From NCBI RefSeq assembly GCF_002933395.1, contig NZ_PKFN01000007.1:620001-684000 (forward strand): 64,000 bases of DNA. The letters are read 5' to 3'. Positions 1 to 7,698 of this stretch are shown here, piece by piece. Below the pieces are notes generated by a model that was not told where the DNA came from, did not search any database, and saw only the letters and a program-made list of their open reading frames with translations. The first letter of the stretch is position 1. Every line of letters begins with the position of its first letter. A program made the position numbers and the translations under genes. This DNA is from Yoonia maritima. Its GTDB lineage: Bacteria; Pseudomonadota; Alphaproteobacteria; Rhodobacterales; Rhodobacteraceae.

Positions 1-1
1 G

Positions 2-481
2 CTAAGCCGGTGGCGACCTGTCGTGGTATTCGGTTTTGGATTGCTTCACGGGCTTGGTTTCGCCTCTGTTTTGGCGGAATTCGGACTGCCCGAAAACGCG
101 TTTATCCCGGCACTCATTGGGTTCAATGTCGGGGTCGAAGTAGGGCAACTTGCGGTAATTGCTGTCATGTTCTTGTGTATTTGGCAGGCGCTGCGCGTTG
201 ATCGCGGTGCAAATGAAGTAGGGCAGGGCTTTGCGCTCTATACGGTGTTGCTTATTGCGGCACTCGCACTTGCTGTTTTGAACCCCGCGCCATTGCAAAC
301 TTTGATCGAAGGTCCCGTTTGGGTCTTCGCAGCGCCATTGGCGATGGTTTTTGCTTTATGTGCAGCATCCATCCATTTTCGCGATCAAGTTGACGCATAC
401 CGCCGTCTTGTCGCAATTCCTGCATCTGTCGCAATCGCGGCGGTCGGGGCGTATTGGTTCGTTGAGCGGGTCTTTTTGTAA
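2..481 (+). CDS. HupE/UreJ-like membrane protein, C-terminal part
   Basis: The gene is cut by the window edge; the reading frame is open from base 2 and stops at 481, giving about 159 residues. The motif GLLHGLGFA with a preceding RWRPVVVFGF stretch is typical of the HupE/UreJ_2 family of small multi-spanning membrane proteins, some of which are thought to move nickel or other metals. Several hydrophobic segments follow, and the protein ends shortly after the last one. A GTG at 23 could be read as a start, but coding clearly continues upstream of it. Substrate and partners cannot be told from this fragment. The rpsB promoter overlaps its stop codon. Confidence 0.65.
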   Translation, partial: LSRWRPVVVFGFGLLHGLGFASVLAEFGLPENAFIPALIGFNVGVEVGQLAVIAVMFLCIWQALRVDRGANEVGQGFALYTVLLIAALALAVLNPAPLQTLIEGPVWVFAAPLAMVFALCAASIHFRDQVDAYRRLVAIPASVAIAAVGAYWFVERVFL

Positions 482-504
482 GATATCACCTCGCTTTGTA
501 TAAA
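476..504 (+). promoter_or_regulatory. Candidate rpsB promoter
   Basis: TTGTAA at 476-481 and TATAAA at 499-504 are 17 bases apart, a good sigma-70-type arrangement. Transcription would start near 511, directly before the first leader hairpin. The -35 hexamer overlaps the stop codon of the upstream gene. Assigned by eye only. Confidence 0.5.
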
Positions 505-511
505 ATACTCC

Positions 512-543
512 CGCCGGAGGCAGCCAAAGGGTTGCGTCCGGCG
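512..543 (+). promoter_or_regulatory. 5' hairpin in rpsB leader
   Basis: CGCCGGA (512-518) pairs with TCCGGCG (537-543), and inside it GCAGCC pairs with GGTTGC (one G-U) around a small AAAG loop, about 13 base pairs in all. The hairpin begins at the predicted transcription start of a roughly 165-base leader. Ribosomal protein S2 represses its own operon through the leader in enterobacteria; whether this hairpin plays that role is inference. GC-rich short stems continue to about 600. Confidence 0.45.
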
Positions 544-677
544 CAAAGCCCGGTTAAAGCGCACGCACTTAATCCCGCAGGCGGGGGCGGGTCCAATGGG
601 GACAAATCCCAAAGGATCCACCGGTTGGCAACACGCTAATCCCCCGCTGAGGTTGAAACCGGAAAAGGAAAAAAGAC

Positions 678-1445
678 ATGGCTCTTCCTGAGTTCTCCAT
701 GCGCCAACTGCTTGAAGCAGGCGTACACTTTGGTCACCAGACCGCCCGCTGGAACCCTAAAATGGGTCAGTACATCTACGGCTCACGTAACGGTATCCAC
801 ATCATGGACCTGACACAGACTGTTCCAATGCTGGACCAGGCTTTGCAAGTTATCCGTGACACTGTCGCAAAGGGCGGCCGCGTTCTTTTCGTTGGCACAA
901 AGCGTCAAGCTGCAAAGCCAATCATGGACGCTGCTGAAAAATCTGCGCAGTTCTACATGAACCACCGTTGGTTGGGGGGCACGCTGACAAACTGGCAGAC
1001 TGTTTCAAAGTCTATCAACCGCCTGAAAGCCATCGACGAAGCGTCTGCAACTGGATTTGCGGGTCTGACCAAGAAAGAACGTCTTGGCATGGAGCGTGAG
1101 CAAGGCAAACTAGAAGCATCACTTGGCGGTATCCGCGAAATGGGCGGCGTTCCTGACCTGATTTTCGTCATCGACGTCAACAAAGAAGATCTGGCCATCG
1201 CAGAAGCTAAGAAACTGGGCATCCCAGTTGTAGCTATTGTTGATACCAACTGTTCACCTGACGGCGTAGACTACGTCATTCCAGGTAACGATGACGCTGC
1301 ACGTGCCATCGCGCTTTACACCGATCTGGCTGCACGTGCAGCGCTTGACGGTATGTCCGCTCAGCTGGGTGCAGCTGGCGTTGACATGGGCGCAATGGAA
1401 GAGTTCGCAGAAGAAGTCGTTGCTGAAGAAGCCGCTGCTGAATAA
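678..1445 (+). CDS. rpsB: 30S ribosomal protein S2
   Basis: 255 residues, the normal size for S2 with a short acidic tail. S2 is a late-assembling protein of the small subunit that helps hold S1 and the 5' end of mRNA. The N-terminal [20 protein letters not shown] and the internal motifs FVGTKRQA and WLGGTLTNW are diagnostic. The start is ATG behind an AAAGGA-type ribosome binding site. It is followed by tsf after 120 bases, the usual order. The C terminus is an alanine/glutamate-rich tail whose final codons and stop are repeated four times in the DNA. Confidence 0.98.
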   Translation: MALPEFSMRQLLEAGVHFGHQTARWNPKMGQYIYGSRNGIHIMDLTQTVPMLDQALQVIRDTVAKGGRVLFVGTKRQAAKPIMDAAEKSAQFYMNHRWLGGTLTNWQTVSKSINRLKAIDEASATGFAGLTKKERLGMEREQGKLEASLGGIREMGGVPDLIFVIDVNKEDLAIAEAKKLGIPVVAIVDTNCSPDGVDYVIPGNDDAARAIALYTDLAARAALDGMSAQLGAAGVDMGAMEEFAEEVVAEEAAAE

Positions 1446-1490
1446 GCCGCTGCTGAATAAGCCGCTGCTGAATAAGCCGCTGCTGAATAA
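1431..1490 (+). repeat. Four perfect 15-bp tandem repeats over rpsB stop
   Basis: The unit GCCGCTGCTGAATAA occurs at 1431-1445, 1446-1460, 1461-1475 and 1476-1490 without mismatch. The first copy encodes the last residues AAAE and the stop of S2; because 15 is a multiple of three, each later copy repeats the same in-frame residues and TAA stop. Read-through of the first stop would meet another within five codons. It looks like replication slippage of the gene end. Confidence 0.97.
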
Positions 1491-1565
1491 GCGTCACAAA
1501 ACGGTCGGGTAGGGGGCGTATCCCCCCTCCCGCAGATCAATGAATTCCGTTTAAGGAGAAGTAAC

Positions 1566-2438
1566 ATGGCAATCACCGCTGCAATGGTGAAAGAACTGCG
1601 CGACAGCACTGGCGCAGGCATGATGGACGCGAAAAAAGCGCTGACAGAAACTGATGGCGACATGGAAGCCGCGGTTGATTGGCTGCGCACTAAAGGTCTT
1701 GCAAAAGCTGCTAAGAAATCCGGCCGTACGGCTGCTGAGGGTCTTGTGGCTGTTGCCGTCAAAGAAGGCAAAGGGATCGCTGTCGAAGTGAATTCTGAAA
1801 CCGACTTTGTTGGTAAAAATGCTGACTTCCAGAAAATGGTTTCCGGCATCGCAAACGTTGCTTTGGGTGTGTCTGACGTTGACGCGCTGAAGGCTGCTGA
1901 TATGGACGGCAAATCCGTTGAGCAGACCGTAACCGATGCAGTTGCTGTGATCGGTGAGAACATGTCTGTGCGCCGCATGGCGGCTCTCGAAGGTGCATCA
2001 GTTGTAAACTACGTGCACAACGCCGCAGCGCCTGGCATGGGCAACATTGGTGTTCTTGTCGCACTGAACGGCGATAACGCGGAATTCGGCCGTCAGGTCG
2101 CAATGCACATCGCTGCTGCAAACCCTGCGGCACTTTCAGAAGCTGATCTTGACCCAGCTGTCGTTGAAAAAGAAAAGCAAGTTCAAATCGATATCGCACG
2201 TGAATCTGGTAAGCCAGAAGCTGTGATCGAAAAGATGATCGTTGGCCGTATGAAGAAATACATGGCTGAAATCACTTTGTTGAACCAGCAATTCGTCGTG
2301 AACCCTGATCTGACAGTCGCGGATGCGGCCAAAGAAGCTGGCGTTGAAATCACAGGCTACGCCCGCCTAGAAGTTGGCGAAGGCGTTGAAAAAGTCGAAG
2401 AAGATTTCGCCGCAGAAGTTGCAAAGCTGAACAGCTAA
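1566..2438 (+). CDS. tsf: Elongation factor Ts
   Basis: 290 residues, the usual length. EF-Ts releases GDP from EF-Tu so that it can bind aminoacyl-tRNA again. The N-terminal ubiquitin-associated-type domain carries [20 protein letters not shown], and the TDFVGKN motif that contacts EF-Tu is at about residues 79-85. Start ATG follows a strong AAGGAGAA ribosome binding site. It is probably cotranscribed with rpsB, and a strong terminator follows its stop. Confidence 0.98.
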   Translation: MAITAAMVKELRDSTGAGMMDAKKALTETDGDMEAAVDWLRTKGLAKAAKKSGRTAAEGLVAVAVKEGKGIAVEVNSETDFVGKNADFQKMVSGIANVALGVSDVDALKAADMDGKSVEQTVTDAVAVIGENMSVRRMAALEGASVVNYVHNAAAPGMGNIGVLVALNGDNAEFGRQVAMHIAAANPAALSEADLDPAVVEKEKQVQIDIARESGKPEAVIEKMIVGRMKKYMAEITLLNQQFVVNPDLTVADAAKEAGVEITGYARLEVGEGVEKVEEDFAAEVAKLNS

Positions 2439-2463
2439 TAGTCTAATCCAATTAGTATTTTAA

Positions 2464-2501
2464 TGGGGCTCTCTGAACTGATCAGAGCGCCCCATTTTTT
2501 T
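2464..2501 (+). terminator. Rho-independent terminator of rpsB-tsf
   Basis: The arm GGGGCTCTCTGA (2465-2476) pairs with TCAGAGCGCCCC (2482-2493) with one mismatch around a 5-base loop, and a run of seven T follows at 2495-2501. It lies 26 bases after the tsf stop. Confidence 0.9.
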
Positions 2502-2743
2502 GTCTTATGATCTATTTAAGGGTTTCGCTAAGAAATAGATGTGCAATCATGCGTTGTGCGTACATTCAAAGTGGATACAAATATGAGCTCTACAATCATT
2601 ACCGATACAGACGACCAGTATTCTTGGGATAGTATTGAAACGACTTATGACGAAAACGGCATCATTCAAGAAATGATAACGAACTACGACAACGGCATTC
2701 AGAAAACTGATACCTACGCAGGTGGCATAATTCAGTCAGTTCT

Positions 2744-2779
2744 ATTGAGACGTACTACGACGCGTCAGGTCAGGTCGAG
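2744..2779 (+). repeat. 36-bp direct repeat, copy 1
   Basis: Bases 2744-2779 are identical to 2921-2956, 177 bases (59 codons) away. Both encode the IETYYDASGQVE part of successive protein repeats. Near-identical DNA here, against diverged neighbours, points to a recent internal duplication or gene conversion. Confidence 0.9.
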
Positions 2780-2920
2780 CATCGCGAGACAACATATGAC
2801 AACGGCCAGTTCAAATACGAAGACTTTGAAAATGGTGTCCGGCAGTTCATGTCTCAGACCGATGGCTACCGGCCATGGGAAGCACCAACGGGTGACGAAG
2901 GGGCGTATGTTTGGGACAGT

Positions 2921-2956
2921 ATTGAGACGTACTACGACGCGTCAGGTCAGGTCGAG
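2921..2956 (+). repeat. 36-bp direct repeat, copy 2
   Basis: Second copy of the repeat at 2744-2779, in the same reading phase of the repeat protein and separated by 59 codons. Confidence 0.9.
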
Positions 2957-3487
2957 AATCGCGAGACCGTATATGATAACGGTGTCGTGAAAAACGAATA
3001 CTATACCGAAGGAGCTCGACAGGAGACCGTAAAGCAGGATCTCGAAGATAGCATGAATTGGGATTCTATTGTCTTCAACTACGACGAAAATGGCAACATC
3101 GCGCAAGCAACTACTCTTTATGACGATGGTTCATCACGCAATGCACAGTATGAAGACGGTACGTTATCGCTAGTTGTTCGGATGGACACCGACGACGGTA
3201 TGGGTGGGGTATATGACTGGGCTGCAAAGATGTACGCCTATGCGCCAGATGGAACGTTGGAGATTTCCGCTACAGCGCTCGACAATGGAGACGAAATTTA
3301 CGTCTTCTTTGACGAGGATGAAAAGGCTGCACGGATCGAAAAAGACGTTGATGGCAGCGATCCGTGGCAATTCCAGGTAACTGAGTATGCTGAGACGGGG
3401 CCAGTTGTGACAACCTATGATACTATTGACGAAGTTCCCGATGTCTACGCCGACTATCTCGAGCCTATGTATGCCTACAGCATTTAG

Positions 3488-3851
3488 GGTAACTAAATGT
3501 AAATGATGACGCGGCACCGTGCTCGGGAAAAGACACGGTGCCGCTATGATTAATGCACGTCCAATTTCGGGACGAGACGCGCAATCATCAGGGGGTGCTG
3601 ATGCCCAAAGGCAAACCCAAGACATCAGCGTCCGGATAACCGGCACGAACTGCAGGGCCTTGAAATCGCAAGGGTCCAATTCGCTGTTCCCAGGCCTAAG
3701 GCCACCACTCACGGAACCTCTATAGTGTGTCAAATGACGCTACGTTACGAAAGTCAGGTAAACCTGACCTCGCGTAGTATTGTATTTTTTGCCGTAAGGT
3801 CAAAAGCAACAAAATGTCTTAAATTTTTGGTGGGTGAGGCGGGCGAACTTG
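3488..3851. other. 364-bp gap without a convincing gene
   Basis: It holds a perfect 11-bp hairpin directly after the repeat gene and an AT-rich end with a second small hairpin (arms 3753-3759 and 3762-3768, then TATTGTATTTTTT). The middle part, 3560-3720, has ORF-like composition on both strands but no start, ribosome binding site or recognisable product; it may be the remnant of a decayed gene. Confidence 0.5.
3511..3544 (+). terminator. Hairpin after the repeat gene
   Basis: GCGGCACCGTG (3511-3521) pairs perfectly with CACGGTGCCGC (3534-3544). No T run follows, so it may act as a weak or Rho-assisted terminator or as an mRNA 3' end. Confidence 0.5.
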
Positions 3852-4613
3852 TTACGGTTCAACGTCCATTACAAACATCTGATTGTAGAATGCTGCTTTA
3901 AGAACGGCTTGTGCCGTCGTTTCGACATCCAAAGCCTCTCTTGCGAGCCTTAGGTGTTTTTCGACTGTTGCGGGCGTTAGCTCAAGCAGAACTGCGATGT
4001 CTTGCGTTGTTTTACCATCGCCAACCCACTGCAGCACCTCGCGCTGCCGTTTCGTCAGGTGCCGTTCGCCAGTGTAGGGCAGGGTCAGCAGTTTTAAGTG
4101 CATGACATTGTTCATGACAATGATTTCGTCGCCATGTTTTGCCCAAGTCTGCTCAACGGTATCTTGCGTAATCCCTGGCCTTGCAGTCAGCGCAATCGCT
4201 GCTTTGGTCCGTTCAGAAATAGATCGAAAGCTAACAGTGTAACCTGCCGTCACTTTCATTTTTCGATTGAATTCCATCACGCGCAATTCGCTAGGCGTGA
4301 GGTTATCAATCCGGCCCATATCCATCATCCAGCGCCAGCTACAAGCCCCGTCATTGGCAAGCGCCCACTTCAGCATAGGCGCATGATAGTAATAGCCTTC
4401 GTCAAAGAAGACCTTCATATATTCAGGTGTTTGGGATGATAGGAGAACCCAATCCTGCGGATCACCTAGCGAACTTGATGTGCGGTAACGGGTGTAACCA
4501 TACATTAATCGGTCAAACCCATAATTTTCCATTTGTTCGGTATGAAGTTTCCACAACTCTTCGACAGAGCGGGCGTTGGTCAACCGGGATAGCTGATCAA
4601 CGAGGCTTCTCAT
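3852..4613 (-). CDS. LuxR-type regulator with autoinducer-binding domain
   Basis: 253 residues with an N-terminal autoinducer-binding-like domain (about 1-170) and a C-terminal LuxR helix-turn-helix (about 186-240; LTKRQREVLQWVGDGKTTQD). No luxI-type synthase lies nearby, so it is a solo regulator. By eye, three of the four residues that hold acyl-homoserine lactone in classical LuxR proteins are replaced: Tyr65 and Phe69 stand for the usual Trp and Tyr, and Ala78 for the usual Asp in the DP motif, while Trp93 is kept. This suggests a different ligand. Its ATG overlaps the aroQ stop by four bases, so the two are translationally coupled. Confidence 0.8.
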   Translation of the reverse strand: MRSLVDQLSRLTNARSVEELWKLHTEQMENYGFDRLMYGYTRYRTSSSLGDPQDWVLLSSQTPEYMKVFFDEGYYYHAPMLKWALANDGACSWRWMMDMGRIDNLTPSELRVMEFNRKMKVTAGYTVSFRSISERTKAAIALTARPGITQDTVEQTWAKHGDEIIVMNNVMHLKLLTLPYTGERHLTKRQREVLQWVGDGKTTQDIAVLLELTPATVEKHLRLAREALDVETTAQAVLKAAFYNQMFVMDVEP

Positions 4614-5062
4614 GCAGAGTCACCCAAATATTCGTTCAATGCTTGCATCGCCAGCGGATAGCCGGCAGCGCCAAATCCACATATTTGGCCAACGCAAACC
4701 TTGGATATATATGACGTTTGCCTGAACGCTTCACGGGCGTGAATGTTTGATAAGTGCAATTCTATCACTGGCAGCATAATGCTTGAAATTGCATCCATGA
4801 GCGCGACAGAAGAGTGCGTGTACGCGCCCGCATTCAAAATGATGCCAGCGTGTTTTCCGCGGGCAGCATGCATCAAATCAATCATGACACCTTCATGATT
4901 GCTTTGCTCGAACGCGATGTCGACGCCAAGCGTGTCTGCCTTTACTGCGCACAGGTCTTCGACATCTTTTAGTGTCGTCGTACCGTACACTTCGGGTTGG
5001 CGTGTGCCAAGCAGGTTCAGATTCGGGCCATTCAGGATAAGAAAAGAGCGTTTCATAAGCAT
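4610..5062 (-). CDS. aroQ: Type II 3-dehydroquinate dehydratase
   Basis: 150 residues, the normal length for the small dodecameric type II enzyme of the shikimate pathway. It converts 3-dehydroquinate to 3-dehydroshikimate. Visible active-site elements are NGPNLNLLGTRQPEVYG with Tyr26, EQSNHEG, the NAGAYTHSSVA loop (77-87) and ELHLSNIHARE with His103 and Arg110. The start may be either the first ATG or the one two codons later (MKRSF); AAGG-like sites precede both. It is followed without a gap by the LuxR-type gene, an unusual partner for a housekeeping enzyme. Confidence 0.95.
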   Translation of the reverse strand: MLMKRSFLILNGPNLNLLGTRQPEVYGTTTLKDVEDLCAVKADTLGVDIAFEQSNHEGVMIDLMHAARGKHAGIILNAGAYTHSSVALMDAISSIMLPVIELHLSNIHAREAFRQTSYISKVCVGQICGFGAAGYPLAMQALNEYLGDSA

Positions 5063-5128
5063 CCTTTATCACCTTTAACCCACTGGTCAAAAGGGAAATA
5101 TATCAAATAGTTCCCACTATTTCTACAG

Positions 5129-6085
5129 CTAGGAAAATAGGGGGTCGGACTTAACAATCGTTACAGCCGGGTCATTGCCAAGACGCGCGATGTCATTTTC
5201 GTACAGATTAGACAGATGTTTGCGCTCCCAGTCGCTCCAAGGGTCAAATCCTGCGTTCTCTGCATTACGTGGAAACTGTTCTTGGATGCTACGAATTTGA
5301 CTAGCCGCTTCTGCAATACCAACCGATAAAATCAGTTTTTGGATTTCATTCATTGCGCGAGCAGATGCAGATGGCCGTCTTCGGTCATCCTTGGGTGTTT
5401 TAAACTTAGTTATATCAATAGTTGGTCCTGCAAGATTTCTGATAATTTGATTGGCCATGTTGGGATCATCGCGAAAATCTTCAAATTTCCAAATATAGAT
5501 TTTGGCTTTGGGAAAGTACTTTTGAACCTGCGTGATCACACCGTTCCAGCCCAAAAGGTTATTCATGACGCGATCAACCATTACATTTGGAAAAATCACA
5601 GTTGGGCTGATGGCTCGTAAAGACCTGATATATTCGACATAGGCTGCGGCGTAAAAATCGGGATAGTTTCTTACCGCGAGGTGGACTTCACGTACGGTAA
5701 ATGGAATTTCACGGGCGGTGACGCTCATGAATGCGTCACGGAAGCGATAAAGTGCACCGCGTTTTGCGCAGTGTCCGCAGTGTCCGGCTAGGTTCTCGTC
5801 GCTTAGGATCAGCCTTTCGGGATTACGTTCTTTGAGAGGTTCGAAGAACGCTGACGTCAGATCGCGAAGCTCTGCGGCTTCGATGATGTCATTGCGTTTG
5901 ATGCCAAGATTTAGATAACTATTTTCTTGGCAGGGTACGGTAAACTGCTTTCGCATCACGCGGTGATGCACATAGTGAACCCCGCGTTTGTCCATAAAGC
6001 CTTGGTTTCGGTGAAGAATCCGCTGCAGATACGTCGATGCTGTTTTGTGAAACCCACCATGAAGGACTGTGTAAGGCTCGGTCAT
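5129..6085 (-). CDS. Sulfotransferase-like P-loop protein
   Basis: 318 residues from the ATG at 6085, which follows AGGTGA; a GTG two codons upstream is also open. The N-terminal LHGGFHKTASTYLQ resembles the 5'-phosphosulfate-binding loop of PAPS-dependent sulfotransferases, with His and Lys in the expected places. No signal peptide or membrane span is seen, so it should be cytoplasmic. The acceptor is unknown; in roseobacters such genes often sit near surface-polysaccharide loci, though none is visible here. It follows the alpha/beta-hydrolase-like gene after 12 bases and is probably cotranscribed with it. Confidence 0.65.
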   Translation of the reverse strand: MTEPYTVLHGGFHKTASTYLQRILHRNQGFMDKRGVHYVHHRVMRKQFTVPCQENSYLNLGIKRNDIIEAAELRDLTSAFFEPLKERNPERLILSDENLAGHCGHCAKRGALYRFRDAFMSVTAREIPFTVREVHLAVRNYPDFYAAAYVEYIRSLRAISPTVIFPNVMVDRVMNNLLGWNGVITQVQKYFPKAKIYIWKFEDFRDDPNMANQIIRNLAGPTIDITKFKTPKDDRRRPSASARAMNEIQKLILSVGIAEAASQIRSIQEQFPRNAENAGFDPWSDWERKHLSNLYENDIARLGNDPAVTIVKSDPLFS

Positions 6086-6097
6086 ATTCACCTACCG

Positions 6098-7015
6098 TTA
6101 CTGCAATGATCGTTTGTATCGGCGGAAACTTGATCGGACCAAATTTGCCATCTGCTCGCGACCGCTCTCAGCGTAGTATTTCTGAAGTGATCCTGCGTAC
6201 CAAGGAAGGTTACGCCGCCCACGGTACAGTTGATAGAACATCTGCGGTGTGATTTCGCCAAATAGTCCTGCATGCATTAACGGCTTTAGTGCGTCGATTT
6301 TACGAAGGAATACTGCAGACTTGTGATTTGAAAACCAGCATTTATAGGGCGTGACATTATGACCTGCGATACGTTCAAAATGCTTGTGATCGGGGGCGAA
6401 ATAAGGATCATAAAAGACGCTAATCGGGCCGCATTCGTTTAGAATTCCCTTTGCATCGCTTAGCGGGAGCGTCCAATCTTGGCGGCGTCCGATCCAATAC
6501 CGTTCTTCCCAAGGGACCAACTTTGCATCCAGCGTAGATTGCGGGTTGAACGCCAATACATGCGCGCCCGGAACCAATGACGCAAACACAAGCGCCGCGA
6601 ATGCACCCATTGATGCACCGGCAAACACGACACGATCATATCCGTCAAAAAAACCGGTGGCTGCGAGCTCTTGCATACGTGCGATCAAAGCCGGATCGCG
6701 ATACCAGAGCTTGCCGTGTGCAAAGACCCCAAGATGAGATATGCTTTGGTCTTGGGCGTACTTGAAACCCCAAGGCACACGTTCAGGGCTGTCATCGGAA
6801 ACATTCGAAAGATTATCAAAGCTGACCAGCAGGACAGGTCGTAGGCGCTTCACGAACATGATGGAATGGCGCGTTCCTTTTTCAAAAAAACCTTCACCTG
6901 TTCCTCCAGGAGCAAGCTCTGCAAACCACAAAGGCTGTGTTATTTGATTAGCCTTAAGCTTTTTATCATCAACGCGAGTGTCATCCGTATATGCGTTATT
7001 ATTGTCGTCGGTCAT
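6098..7015 (-). CDS. Alpha/beta-hydrolase-like protein of unknown function
   Basis: 305 residues. The central GASMGAFAA looks like the nucleophile elbow (G-x-S-x-G) of an alpha/beta hydrolase, with strand VVFAG before it and PGAHVLAFNPQ after it. A later FNPQSTLD segment and a His-containing C-terminal half could complete a catalytic set, but this is not proven. Similar roseobacter proteins are sometimes labelled phosphoadenosine phosphosulfate reductase; nothing here supports that chemistry. Start ATG is preceded by GAGG at five bases. It forms a likely two-gene operon with the downstream sulfotransferase-like gene. Confidence 0.6.
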   Translation of the reverse strand: MTDDNNNAYTDDTRVDDKKLKANQITQPLWFAELAPGGTGEGFFEKGTRHSIMFVKRLRPVLLVSFDNLSNVSDDSPERVPWGFKYAQDQSISHLGVFAHGKLWYRDPALIARMQELAATGFFDGYDRVVFAGASMGAFAALVFASLVPGAHVLAFNPQSTLDAKLVPWEERYWIGRRQDWTLPLSDAKGILNECGPISVFYDPYFAPDHKHFERIAGHNVTPYKCWFSNHKSAVFLRKIDALKPLMHAGLFGEITPQMFYQLYRGRRNLPWYAGSLQKYYAESGREQMANLVRSSFRRYKRSLQ

Positions 7016-7167
7016 GTTGCCTCGGCCGATTTTATACCTGCGGTTTGTACTAGCGTTTTCAGAAGAACATTTAAACTGATTGTTTTGTAGATGCCAAAGT
7101 CTCTTCTCGTTCAGCTTAAGTATTTAACATAATACTGATTATGCGACTTTTGGTCTGTAGCAGGTGC

Positions 7168-7698
7168 GCGCTACCTTCAACTGCGACTCTTGTTAGAAAA
7201 CAGTACGTTATCTGACGAGAGGAATCGATATGGGAACGACTTATACGCAGTTGAGTATCACAGAACGTCGCAGAATAGAACGCTGGAGACACGCAAAGGT
7301 CCCTGTTGATGAAATGGCGCGCGTGTTGAGGCCATCAAAGACTTGCCCTATCAAGCACGCCGTTCAATCACCTTTGATCGTGGATCAGAGTTCATGAACT
7401 GGCCGCGTCTCCAAGCTGAGATTGGGACACAGACATGGTTCTGCGATCCCTCCTCACCCTGGCAAAAAGGCACCGTCGAGAACACCAATCGCCGCGCCCG
7501 ACGTTGGCTGCCGCGCAAACGAGACATCAGATCAATGACGGATCAGGACATCAAAGATATATCCGATCGCCTCAACAACACCCCCCGCAAATGCCTCGGT
7601 TGGAAAACACCGACCGAAGTCTTCCGCGAAAAGATGATGGAGGAAATGCGATGAGCACCCTACCATAAGACCAACAAGAGTCGCACTTCACGTAGCGC
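7168..7698 (+). mobile_element. IS30-family insertion sequence remnant
   Basis: About 530 bp bounded by imperfect inverted repeats. The left end (7168-7194) and the reverse complement of the right end (7673-7698) share GCGCTAC at the outer edge and TGCGACTCTTGTT at the inner edge. An intact IS30-type element is about 1.0-1.2 kb, so roughly half is missing from the middle. No clear target duplication was seen. The right end reaches into the 3' end of the racemase gene. Confidence 0.8.
7230..7654 (+). pseudogene. IS30 transposase with internal deletion
   Basis: The N-terminal part from ATG 7230 (MGTTYTQLSITERRRIERWR, the helix-turn-helix region) is fused near 7330 to the C-terminal catalytic part in another frame (EAIKDLPYQARRSITFDRGS ... 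SSPWQKGTVENTNRRARRWL), which ends at 7654. The middle, including the first catalytic Asp and the region behind it, is gone; the second Asp (FDRGSEF) and the Glu (TVEN) remain. The fusion also shifts the frame, so no active transposase can be made. A TTG at 7343 could only start a useless fragment. Confidence 0.88.

Larger units (their letters stand above)
2583..3487 (+). pseudogene. Frameshifted tandem-repeat protein of unknown function
   Basis: Two overlapping frames together encode one protein of about 300 residues. Frame one starts at ATG 2583 (a GTG at 2541 is also possible) and runs correctly to about 2735; the rest continues two bases out of phase to the stop at 3487. The protein is made of five to six units of 45-60 residues with the pattern WDSIETxYDxxGxxxxxxTxYDNG, reminiscent of YD/RHS-type or MORN-like repeats and strongly acidic. 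No signal peptide or catalytic motif was seen. A loss of about four bases at 2735-2740 would explain the break; a sequencing error or programmed frameshift cannot be excluded. Function unknown. Confidence 0.65.

Noticed and set aside
1431-1490. Short tandem repeats that could suggest a CRISPR-like or regulatory repeat array
   Set aside because: The units are directly adjacent with no spacers, only 15 bp long, and copy the coding end of rpsB; slippage duplication explains them.
1361-1978. Long minus-strand open frame across rpsB and tsf
   Set aside because: It lies antisense to two certain housekeeping genes and is serine/alanine-rich low-complexity, as expected from reading biased codons backwards.
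3170-3733. Minus-strand 187-residue frame across the end of the repeat gene
   Set aside because: Half of it is antisense to the clear repeat units, and the rest has no recognisable motif or start signal.
6098-7015. Phosphoadenosine phosphosulfate reductase
   Set aside because: No CxxC/ECG redox motif or PAPS-reductase signature is seen; the GASMGAFAA elbow suggests a hydrolase fold instead.
7343-7654. Separate 103-residue transposase-like gene
   Set aside because: It is only the C-terminal part of an IS30 transposase joined by a deletion to the N-terminal part at 7230; it would need a TTG start with no binding site.
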